Shown: in pieces, positions 55,006 through 63,196 of the stretch
Position numbering within the stretch: position 1 is the stretch's first letter
How the letters are laid out: each line of letters opens with the position of its first letter
Assembly (NCBI RefSeq): GCF_002009015.1
Contig: NZ_LZDE01000342.1
Coordinates: 19,740-83,739 of the forward strand
Length of the DNA stretch: 64,000 nucleotides
Direction of reading: 5' to 3'
From: Microbulbifer mangrovi
Lineage (GTDB): Bacteria > Pseudomonadota > Gammaproteobacteria > Pseudomonadales > Cellvibrionaceae
Program-made: the position numbers and the translations under genes
Notes under the pieces: generated by a model
Databases searched by the model: none
Told to the model about the DNA's origin: nothing
Seen by the model: the letters and a program-made list of their open reading frames with translations, nothing else

Positions 55006-56988
55006 TCAGGCAATTGCGGTAAATGCCAGCCTGCCAGTACAGCAAATTTCTTCACTGTTGACGGAATCGACTTTCGCGTCAGCGGGACCTTTCTGACACA
55101 ATTTCTCCAGTGCCGCTATACCCGTTGGGCTGCCTTCAAGTAGCACCTCTACGGATCCATCGGGCAAGTTCTTGACCCAACCGCTGACACTGTGGCGGAT
55201 CGCCATCAACTTCAACCAGCGCCGGAAACCGACGCCCTGAACATGACCACCAATCAACAGTCGTAGTCCTTTAACAGGAGGCTCTGCGGTTACGACTTCC
55301 GGGAACAAGCTCTGCACCAGGGCACCGGCAATGTCCCTGCCTAAACCGCGATCAGGGAAATGATGCCAACCCAACTGGGGATTACAAACCGCATCCTGTA
55401 CAAGCCATGGTTGTCCATCTATTTCCGCAGAAATGTCATCCACAAAAAGATCAATCCCGACAATATGGGGGTCATATATCGCCGCCAGAGTCGACTCGAT
55501 CACGGGCAGCACGCTAGGGTGAACCAGATCGCTGACATCCTCACGCAGTGAGGCCCGATCACCGCCAGTTTCTCGTATATGCAACACAGAAACCAACCTG
55601 CGTCCTACCACCAGAAGACGGAAGCGTTTCAGCCTCGACTTGTCCTCCGGACGGAATCCCACACTAGACGGAAGAATCTCGTCCATCCAGCTGCGATTGC
55701 GAGTAATCTTCCTGGTAACCATCAGTACGCTTTGCGGCATACCTCCGTGAAACATACATCTCGATTCTTGGGAATCCAGGGAAAACACCGTATCTGACAA
55801 TGACTGCAGTTGAAGGTTATGGGCATAGGCCGCCTGGGCAATCAGGTCAACCGAGCGCAGGGCGCCCCGTCGAAAGGCCCGGTCAAACTCTCCGTATCGA
55901 TAAGGCCTGGCCAGCGCAATCTGCACTGGCGACCGCCCTTCCTGGTTCAGCGCCCCGCTCGAAAACACATGGGAGATCAGCTTTCCAGGAACATCAATGG
56001 GGCGGCCATAGGATGGAAATACCGCATCGCAAATACCCGGATTTGAATTGACCTCGATTACATAGGCTGGTGGGAGTGACGATCGCTGCCCCGGGTTATC
56101 GGCTTTTCGATTGCCGGTATAAATAAGATCAACACCGACCTGAATCAAACCCGGAAAGCATTGTGCAGCCTGTTCTGCGACTGCTAGAACTTCCCGATCC
56201 AGTCGATCAAAGATTTGAACGGTCTCACCACCGGCCGACGCATTGGCCACGGTGGTAAGCTGCACCTTCTCGCCTCGTGAAGGAACATGGTCAAGAGCAA
56301 TATTCTGGCGTTCGAGTAAGTCGAATCGCTTTATCAGATCGAGACGCAGGCTGGGATTTCTCTTTCGGAGCGCATTTTTTCGCTCCACTAGATGCCGGAT
56401 ACTACTTTCGCCGTCCCCTACAACATGGGCAGGAATTCTTACATAGGCGGCCTGTGCCACACCTGCAATCACAATTACACGGATATCCTCGCCAAATACA
56501 TTCTGCTCGACGATAATCTGTCGACCGTGTTTCCTCGCATACACCCACGAAATTTTGAACTCTTCCTCACTGGTAACATTGCTGCTTACCCCCGCTCCGG
56601 AGGAACCATCATTTGGTTTTACCGTGACCGCAGCCCCGGCCTGCTGAAAGTATCGAAGCGCCGTCGAGTAGTTTTCAAATATTCCCCCAGACGGCACCGG
56701 CACACCATTCTCTGCCATGATGTCTTTGGCAATCTGCTTCTGGCGGGCGCAATAGGTAAATACTGCAGAGTTTCCCGGCGAGTTTTGGCGAAATACGACT
56801 CTCTGCTGCTGATTGAAAACTTCAAAAATCAGACGACGGTGATAGTGAACTTCCAGCCCCTGACGGACTGCCGCATTACATAGTAATTGGATGCCCACAT
56901 CGTCCCAGTTGTTCAGCAGTGGAGAATCGGAATAATCATTTTCCCCAGTCTCCTGCATGACACTATCTACCGGCAATTTTCCAGACAT
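55006..56988 (-). CDS. Multidomain ligase: ATP-grasp (cyanophycin-synthetase-like) + degenerate ATP-grasp + acylphosphatase
   Basis: In the 660-residue product, residues about 75-370 are an ATP-grasp domain of the cyanophycin synthetase/glutathione synthetase sort: AKDIMAENGVPVPSGG, VTVKPNDGSSGAGV, IIVEQNVFGEDIRV and the Mg-binding VIEVNSNPGI. Residues about 390-575 look like a decayed second copy: GIDLF...WLVQDAVCNPQLGWHHFP parallels GVDLI...YVIEVNSNPGICDAVFP. The end (about 575-660) is an acylphosphatase with GGHVQGVGFRRW (Arg) and WVKNLPDGSVE (Asn). ATG 56988 follows the transglutaminase-like stop by 2 bases. ATP-grasp enzymes make amide bonds through acyl phosphates, and acylphosphatase hydrolyses these, so an editing role is conceivable. 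Confidence 0.82.
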   Translation of the reverse strand: MSGKLPVDSVMQETGENDYSDSPLLNNWDDVGIQLLCNAAVRQGLEVHYHRRLIFEVFNQQQRVVFRQNSPGNSAVFTYCARQKQIAKDIMAENGVPVPSGGIFENYSTALRYFQQAGAAVTVKPNDGSSGAGVSSNVTSEEEFKISWVYARKHGRQIIVEQNVFGEDIRVIVIAGVAQAAYVRIPAHVVGDGESSIRHLVERKNALRKRNPSLRLDLIKRFDLLERQNIALDHVPSRGEKVQLTTVANASAGGETVQIFDRLDREVLAVAEQAAQCFPGLIQVGVDLIYTGNRKADNPGQRSSLPPAYVIEVNSNPGICDAVFPSYGRPIDVPGKLISHVFSSGALNQEGRSPVQIALARPYRYGEFDRAFRRGALRSVDLIAQAAYAHNLQLQSLSDTVFSLDSQESRCMFHGGMPQSVLMVTRKITRNRSWMDEILPSSVGFRPEDKSRLKRFRLLVVGRRLVSVLHIRETGGDRASLREDVSDLVHPSVLPVIESTLAAIYDPHIVGIDLFVDDISAEIDGQPWLVQDAVCNPQLGWHHFPDRGLGRDIAGALVQSLFPEVVTAEPPVKGLRLLIGGHVQGVGFRRWLKLMAIRHSVSGWVKNLPDGSVEVLLEGSPTGIAALEKLCQKGPADAKVDSVNSEEICCTGRLAFTAIA

Positions 56989-56990
56989 GC

Positions 56991-57938
56991 TCAATCCCTC
57001 CGTATATCGTAGATTTTCCACTGCATATCTACATCGACACTGCCGGGTCGTTTACTCGTGCCGCGGGGCCAAAGGTTCGACCAGACCCAGACTGAATTTC
57101 TGTTCAATACAATTTTGCTATGGGAACCAGAACCGAACCCGTAGCCAAATTTCGGGTCCAGTGCAAGGTTCGCATCAACGGGCAGCCAGCGGCCGTCAAG
57201 ATATACCTCGGCAGCATGATGATTAGGCTGGGAAAAAGTACGATGTTCGGTAAACAGAAACTCCGAAGTCATTCTCGCGGGATATCCCATGGCTCGCGCG
57301 AGTGCCACAAACAGAGCCGCGAACTCCGTGCAATCTCCCTGACGAGCAGACACTGCATAAAGTGCTCCGCGCGTTGACTGGCGCCGATACTGGATCATTT
57401 GCTGTGGAGTCAGGAAGGCCGCTCGCAGCTGTGCCTCCGGATCTTTATAGGTGCGCTGGATATGATGCGCGAGCTTCAGAATTTGATCGTTGTCAGACTC
57501 GATATATTCGGCCGGTTTAAGGTAAATTTTGTCCGGGAGTTCGTTCTGAAAAGCCGTTTCTGTCTGTTGCCCGTACTTCTCGCCTTGGGATATCTCGTAG
57601 GAGTTAACCAGCAAGTCGAAATAGACTTTCTTTACTGACTTACTATTTGCCGGAATATCCCATTCCAGCTCCATGTACTCGCCAGCATCGTGTTTAAACG
57701 TCTTTCGCTCAAATTCGCTAACCTCATCGTGCCGAATCCCAAGCAGTTTCTGCTGCATGTGATCCGCGACAGGCGCCGCTATACGATGTACATATCCGCT
57801 GAGAGGACTGTTGGTATCGTTAGTAACGGTTATCTCCGCCTCCAGCGTTAATCTGACACCCTCAGGTTCAGATTCTGCAGATGCGGTATTCATCAATCCC
57901 GTCATCAGCAGCAGGGCTGTGATAATTTGTCGACACAT
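56991..57938 (-). CDS. Secreted transglutaminase-like protein
   Basis: The 315-residue product has a signal peptide (ITALLLMTGLMNTASA) and a C-terminal transglutaminase-like core with the Cys-His-Asp triad: QGDCTEFAALFVALARAMG, QPNHHAAEVYL and WLPVDANLAL. It should act in the periplasm or outside. In Lap-type adhesin systems a periplasmic cysteine protease (LapG) of a related but distinct fold trims the secreted adhesin, so a processing role next to this type I system is possible. It starts 114 bases after HlyD and is tightly coupled to the ATP-grasp gene. Confidence 0.82.
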   Translation of the reverse strand: MCRQIITALLLMTGLMNTASAESEPEGVRLTLEAEITVTNDTNSPLSGYVHRIAAPVADHMQQKLLGIRHDEVSEFERKTFKHDAGEYMELEWDIPANSKSVKKVYFDLLVNSYEISQGEKYGQQTETAFQNELPDKIYLKPAEYIESDNDQILKLAHHIQRTYKDPEAQLRAAFLTPQQMIQYRRQSTRGALYAVSARQGDCTEFAALFVALARAMGYPARMTSEFLFTEHRTFSQPNHHAAEVYLDGRWLPVDANLALDPKFGYGFGSGSHSKIVLNRNSVWVWSNLWPRGTSKRPGSVDVDMQWKIYDIRRD

Positions 57939-58053
57939 GGCATTTCCTTGTACCTTTACCCGTCCTGTGCTCCCCGCATTTTGCTCCCGGCAATTTTCGC
58001 GACTGATTAAGCGCCGCTTTCCCTATATTCCTTTCGAACCGAGCGACTACAAA

Positions 58054-59334
58054 TCAACGTTCTCTTAACGCTTCACCAGCCTGATTGAAAGGTTTAACGA
58101 GATAGTCAAACACGGTTTTGGAACCGGTTTTCACGTCCACACTGGCTACCATACCCGGCACAATCGCAAATTCTTTTCCCGCCCGGTTAATGAGTGCATG
58201 AGAGTCAGTCAGGATCAGCACCCGATAAAAGTACTCTCCGGGCCGGGTTTCATCCTGGATGGTGTCCGGCGATATAGTGGTCACCTTCCCGTCCAGTCCG
58301 CCATAGATCGAGTAGTCATAAGCCGTGATCTTAACCTTGGCCTCCTGGCCTGGGTGAATAAAAGCGATATCCCTTGGTGATATCTTCGCTTCGATCAAGA
58401 GTCGATCATCAAGAGGAACAATTTCCATAAGCCGCCCGTTAGGCGGGATAACGCCACCGATGGTGGTTACCTCAATATCCTTGACGATCCCGCGAACGGG
58501 TGACTTTAAGGTGAGCCTGGTCAACGAATCTGCACGTCCCTCGATCACCGAAGTCAGCGCATCAACTTCCGCACTGACGCTTGCCAACTCCTCTCGGGCA
58601 CGCACCATATATTCCGAGCGCACATCCTTGATCTTGAGATCCAGTTCGGATTTCTGACGACTAAGCCGCAACACCTCCACATTGCTGGCGGCGCCGGAAC
58701 TCACCAGGTCCCGGGTAATAGAGAGTTCGCGTTGTATCAAGTCTCGCGCTTCTTTCAGGCTACTGAGGGAGTCCTGCAAGCTGCTTTGTCGCGTCTGGAA
58801 CAACCTGCGCTCTTTGGCGATAAGATCATCAAAGCCATTCAGTTCTTCCGGAAACTTGAGGGAGGTTCCATTCACTTCCGCGCTCAGTCGCGCGGCGCTC
58901 GCCAGTGCAGCGCGATAGCGCGCCTCACCTTCTTCAACATTGGAGCGAACTTTGGTCGGATCCAGCTGGGCAAGCACTTCACCCGGCTTGACAATATCGC
59001 CTTCGGTAACGTTCAGATGGGCCAGAATGCCTCCCTCTAGCGATTGGATAATCTGGGCCCGGGAAGTGGGGATTACTTTACCCAGCCCTTTGGACACTTC
59101 ATCTACCTTGGCAAAGTAAGACCAGGTGACAAAACACACGAGAAGGAGAAAAAAAACCCAGATAACGCGGTTCGATCGGGTAAGCTGCGCATCGTCAGAA
59201 TCTTTATCGTAGTGCGCACCAGCATTGTGGAAGTCCGCTTCCAGGATTGCGACGTTGGCGGCTTGGGAAGATTGTTCCTCTCGCCTGCTGATCGCTGACG
59301 AGTCGGGCTCCATAACAGACACTTCTTTCGCCAT
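58054..59334 (-). CDS. Type I secretion membrane fusion protein (HlyD family)
   Basis: The 426-residue protein has one N-terminal transmembrane helix (about 55-75; IWVFFLLLVCFVTWSYF), a lipoyl/barrel-sandwich part (EGGILAHLNVTEGDIVKPGE, LAQLDP), a long coiled coil (about 140-270) and a beta-barrel C-terminus with FDYLVKPFNQAG. It bridges the ABC transporter and TolC. Its ATG overlaps the ABC gene stop by one base (TGATG). Confidence 0.92.
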   Translation of the reverse strand: MAKEVSVMEPDSSAISRREEQSSQAANVAILEADFHNAGAHYDKDSDDAQLTRSNRVIWVFFLLLVCFVTWSYFAKVDEVSKGLGKVIPTSRAQIIQSLEGGILAHLNVTEGDIVKPGEVLAQLDPTKVRSNVEEGEARYRAALASAARLSAEVNGTSLKFPEELNGFDDLIAKERRLFQTRQSSLQDSLSSLKEARDLIQRELSITRDLVSSGAASNVEVLRLSRQKSELDLKIKDVRSEYMVRAREELASVSAEVDALTSVIEGRADSLTRLTLKSPVRGIVKDIEVTTIGGVIPPNGRLMEIVPLDDRLLIEAKISPRDIAFIHPGQEAKVKITAYDYSIYGGLDGKVTTISPDTIQDETRPGEYFYRVLILTDSHALINRAGKEFAIVPGMVASVDVKTGSKTVFDYLVKPFNQAGEALRER

Positions 59335-61529
59335 CAGCTCACCTGCTCACTGTCTGACAGTTTCTCTGCGGCTGTTTCCTGGCCCTGCCGTGCCCCAGTT
59401 TGTGGTGAGTTTTGGGAGAGCTTCTGCAGTGCAACTTCTTTGCTTTCATCCATAAGCAGCTGTCCACCATCGACCACCAGTATTCTGTCTGCCATCTTTA
59501 GTGTGCTGGTACGGTGGGTGGCAAATATCAGGGTCCGCCCTTCCGCCCACTGCTGCAGTTTTTTGATAAACCGTTTTTCGGTAATGTCATCCAGTGACGC
59601 GGTGGGCTCATCCAGCAAAACCACACTGGGATTTCGTATAAACAGACGTGCCAGTAGCAGCGACTGTCGCTGCCCTCCGGACAACCCCAGGCCTCCTTCC
59701 AATATCACGTGGTCCATACCTTTCGGAAGCTTGCGGATAAATTCGAGCGCTCCGGACATATCCAGCGCGGCAATTATTTCCTTGTCGGTGGCGCCCGGCG
59801 CTCCAAGGGTGACATTTTCTCGCAGGGTTCCATGAAAAAGATTGGCATTCTGGGTCAGCAGGCCGATATCGCGGCGAGTATCCGCGGGGTCGATGTGCCC
59901 CATACTGACTCCCTCAAGAATTACCTCGCCAGCACTGGGTTCCAGCATGCCCGACAGAGCCTGTAGCAGAGTCGACTTCCCAGCACCGTTGCGCCCCAGC
60001 ACCGCAATTTTTTCGCCCGCGCGAATATTCAGCGAGTGCACTAACAGCGCCGGCGTCTCACACTCGGCTCCGTATTTAAAGGATGCCTGACGCAACTGAT
60101 AATTGCCGGTTATACAGGACAGGTGCACACGCTTGCTGCCCTCAGCGTGGTCCACCGGGAGCTGCATGATGTGGTCCAATCCCTTGAGCGCATATTTAGC
60201 CTGCTGCCATCGGCTCAATACCTGGGTAATCTGCGACATGGGTGCCATCATCCTCGACCCAAGGATGGAAGCGGCGACCAGGGAGCCAGTGGTCATATCA
60301 CCGGCCATCACCATCGGCGCGCCAAACAGAACAATGACGGCAAAAACACTGGACTGAACATTGTGCGTCCATGTCACCAATCGGCCTATTAGTCCTCGCA
60401 GGCGCAGGTTGGATTCCGCCGTAACAGCGTTGTAGTGGTTCCACTGCTGCTGGAAGCGCTGCTCTGCCTGCATCGCCTTGATATCCTCCATCCCCTGCAC
60501 CGTCTCTACGAGCATTGCATTGCGCAGAGAAGATTCGCGGATGGATTCACCGGCGAGGCGCGCCAGTTTTTTCTGAGCCAATAGGCCGGGAACAATCAAC
60601 AACACCAGAGCGCCCAACGGAATCAACGCCAATGGGCCCGCCACATACCAGAGGAATCCGAGAAACAGAAAGAAGAATGGCATATCTGCCATTGCAAGAA
60701 TGGTGGTCGAAGTCACCATTTCGCGCACCCGCTCCAGCTCCCGGATCTGGGAAGTAAACGCACCAGTGGATTTTGGTTTGGCGCTGTTGCGGAGCCGCAC
60801 CGCATGCCCATATACCAGGTCGGAGACACGGATATCCGCACGTTTCCCCAGCAAATCTGTTACGCGGATACGGTTGATGCGCATGATAAAATCAAACAGT
60901 ACAGCGACCAGGACACCGCTGAACAGTACATATAGAGTCGGCGTGGACTCTGCCGGTATGACTCTGTCGTAGACCTGTTTGGAGAAAAGAATACCCGCGA
61001 GTGCCAGCACGTTCGCCACCGTTGTGGCGATCATCACATGCCCGTATGGCTTCAGGTCCCGCAGGATGATTGAACGAAACCAGTGTTTCTGCTGGGGTTT
61101 CACATAATCATCAACACGGGCGTCAGCGACATTGTGTGCCGGGCGCAAAACCACCACTGAAATGATATAGGGAACGAGGGACTCGACATTGATCCGCGTA
61201 GCAGCACCGCGGTCGCCACTGAAGGAAACGGCGAGGTGTCCCTTGCCATCGGTAGTTTCGATAACGCCAATTTGTCCACCGCGCAACTGAACTACCAGCG
61301 GCAAGCGCCACGGGCTCAGCATCGATTTATCGAACTCTGTAAACCTGGCCACCAGCCCCGCTTGCCGCGCCATACTACGCACGACACTTTCAACCGTTTC
61401 CTGCTGGCCCCAACGTGACGCTATTCGAATATTTTCTTCAGAAAACTCGAGCCGGTAGTGCCTTGCAATCGCCAGTATCGCGTGCACCCAGGGTGTGTAT
61501 TCCTTTTGCTCACTTTCGGAGTCTTGCAT
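59334..61529 (-). CDS. Type I secretion ABC transporter ATPase (LapB/LssB-like)
   Basis: The 731-residue transporter has an N-terminal C39-peptidase-like domain (about 10-135) that lacks the catalytic Cys at its usual place and is probably a docking domain, as in LapB/RtxB exporters. A six-helix membrane region (about 160-450) and an ATPase domain follow: Walker A GRNGAGKST, signature LSGGQRQS and Walker B SVVLLDEPTASLDD. A degenerate peptidase domain means that substrates are large proteins, not double-glycine-leader peptides. ATG 61529 has AGGAG upstream. It is coupled to hlyD. Confidence 0.92.
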   Translation of the reverse strand: MQDSESEQKEYTPWVHAILAIARHYRLEFSEENIRIASRWGQQETVESVVRSMARQAGLVARFTEFDKSMLSPWRLPLVVQLRGGQIGVIETTDGKGHLAVSFSGDRGAATRINVESLVPYIISVVVLRPAHNVADARVDDYVKPQQKHWFRSIILRDLKPYGHVMIATTVANVLALAGILFSKQVYDRVIPAESTPTLYVLFSGVLVAVLFDFIMRINRIRVTDLLGKRADIRVSDLVYGHAVRLRNSAKPKSTGAFTSQIRELERVREMVTSTTILAMADMPFFFLFLGFLWYVAGPLALIPLGALVLLIVPGLLAQKKLARLAGESIRESSLRNAMLVETVQGMEDIKAMQAEQRFQQQWNHYNAVTAESNLRLRGLIGRLVTWTHNVQSSVFAVIVLFGAPMVMAGDMTTGSLVAASILGSRMMAPMSQITQVLSRWQQAKYALKGLDHIMQLPVDHAEGSKRVHLSCITGNYQLRQASFKYGAECETPALLVHSLNIRAGEKIAVLGRNGAGKSTLLQALSGMLEPSAGEVILEGVSMGHIDPADTRRDIGLLTQNANLFHGTLRENVTLGAPGATDKEIIAALDMSGALEFIRKLPKGMDHVILEGGLGLSGGQRQSLLLARLFIRNPSVVLLDEPTASLDDITEKRFIKKLQQWAEGRTLIFATHRTSTLKMADRILVVDGGQLLMDESKEVALQKLSQNSPQTGARQGQETAAEKLSDSEQVS

Positions 61530-61574
61530 ATACGGCTCCTGCCACTTCCTGCAAACCGCTGCCATTAACTGAGG

Positions 61575-63038
61575 TTACGGCAGTACCTCTACTCCCTGAA
61601 TGGGACGTCCCTGAAGATTAAATGCATTTCTGATTTCGCCCACCGTGTACAGGCAGTCCACCTGTAATTTATGCAGGTCGTATTCTGTATTGTTCTTTTC
61701 TATTCGCGCTTGATGGAGCTCCTCCTCAGAATTCAGCAACTCTATCAAGGTGCGGCTACCCAGGGAGGAATATTGCTGGCGGTAGAGATCACGTGTTTCG
61801 GAAATTGCACGCAGGCGCGCTTCGAGAATAGATACACTTCGCTGCAGCCCTTGGCTCTGGCTCTGCGCAATACGAAGATCCCGCGCCACCGTTAGCCTGG
61901 CATTGTCCTTCGCTGCCTCCGCCGAGCGCATAGCAAAATTTGCCGCTTCCTTGCCGGCTGAGATCCGACCGCCCTGGTAAATTGGCATGGACAGGTTAAG
62001 AAAAACCGCGCTTTCGTGATCATTGAGGGCATTGGCATCCACATATTCCTGATCGAGATAGCTGTTAACACTGCCGTCCAGAGATAGCGTGGGCCACGCC
62101 TGGGCACGAGCTTCTTTCAATTGCGCTACCGCCTCAGCCCGCTGCGCTTCTGCAAGCAAAACCGCAGGCGCATAGTTGGCCTGCATGGGATCGACCAGGC
62201 AACCATTCAAAACCGGCTCAGGTAATCCCATGGACAGCGCAACGCCCTGCTGCACGCCCATCAGATTCTGCAGCACACTGCGCCAACGGTTTAGCTGTGC
62301 TTGCAATTGCTGGCGATTGGCTCTGGCGGACTCCATCCTCGATTGCGCCTGCAGGACATCTGAACGCGTGCTCGCGCCACGATCACTGCGAATTTTGACC
62401 AGTCGGGAAATTGCAGAGACCCCCTGAATCTGGGCATCGGCGGACTCGAGTAACGCCTGATAGCGCTGAACCTCAATGGCAGCCTCCGCCGTATCCCGCG
62501 CTATTGCATCTATCTGCTGTAATACCTGTGCTTGAGCCGCTCGCGCGCCGGCCGTCGCGGAGTCAACGCTGCCGGAAATTTTTCCGAAGTCATAGAGAAC
62601 TTGGGAAAGATATAGCTGAACTGCATGCCCATCACCATCCCCATTGGTTTCGCTGTCGTAGCCACCAATCACACCAACATTGACCTGGGGATAATAGCCG
62701 GACCGCGCCCTGCGAATATTTTCCTGCTGCTGGTGTAGCACGCCTACGGACTCACCAATTGCCGGGTGCCACTCAACGGCCCTTTGCACAGCCTCAGTGA
62801 TGCCCAACTGCCAGGTATTCGAACTGGCAGTGACTGAGGGGTTGAGCGGCTGTGCATTGAGGAAAGGACTGGCGTCAGATCCACTCTGCAAGTCACTGGG
62901 ACTAATGGTCTGAAAGGAATTCTCAGACTCATCCGCCAATGAAAATGGTAGTGCCAGCAAAGCTGAAACACCGACTATGTGGCAGGCGATACGACGCGCA
63001 GCCTTCCCTGACAAAAACATCGCGTACTGTTGGCTCAC
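61575..63038 (-). CDS. TolC-family outer membrane efflux protein
   Basis: The 487-residue protein has a signal peptide (HIVGVSALLALPFSLA) and two TolC repeats (ITEAVQRAVEWHPAIGESVG and a second at about 280-460), with long helices. It is the outer-membrane channel of the type I system and the first gene of the leftward operon, 45 bases ahead of the ABC gene. GTG 63038 or ATG 63020 may be the start. The upstream acidic gene ends at a strong terminator, so the operon should have its own promoter at about 63040-63120. Confidence 0.9.
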   Translation of the reverse strand: MSQQYAMFLSGKAARRIACHIVGVSALLALPFSLADESENSFQTISPSDLQSGSDASPFLNAQPLNPSVTASSNTWQLGITEAVQRAVEWHPAIGESVGVLHQQQENIRRARSGYYPQVNVGVIGGYDSETNGDGDGHAVQLYLSQVLYDFGKISGSVDSATAGARAAQAQVLQQIDAIARDTAEAAIEVQRYQALLESADAQIQGVSAISRLVKIRSDRGASTRSDVLQAQSRMESARANRQQLQAQLNRWRSVLQNLMGVQQGVALSMGLPEPVLNGCLVDPMQANYAPAVLLAEAQRAEAVAQLKEARAQAWPTLSLDGSVNSYLDQEYVDANALNDHESAVFLNLSMPIYQGGRISAGKEAANFAMRSAEAAKDNARLTVARDLRIAQSQSQGLQRSVSILEARLRAISETRDLYRQQYSSLGSRTLIELLNSEEELHQARIEKNNTEYDLHKLQVDCLYTVGEIRNAFNLQGRPIQGVEVLP

Positions 63039-63124
63039 ATTTATTCACTGTTATTCCGCAAGCGAATGCCAAAAGCGCAAACCTGTGCGGGTAGTTATAC
63101 CTAATGCCGCACTAAGTTTAGTTC

Positions 63125-63158
63125 AAAAAAAAAGCACCGGGCTTTTGGCCCGGTGCTT
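63125..63158 (-). terminator. Rho-independent terminator of the acidic protein gene
   Basis: AAGCACCGGGC/GCCCGGTGCTT with a 5-base loop (63132-63158) is followed on the minus strand by a long T-run. It separates the acidic protein gene from the tolC operon. Confidence 0.92.
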
Positions 63159-63196
63159 GAGGCGCCCAAAAAGTGGGCTATTGATGGTGAATTTAC

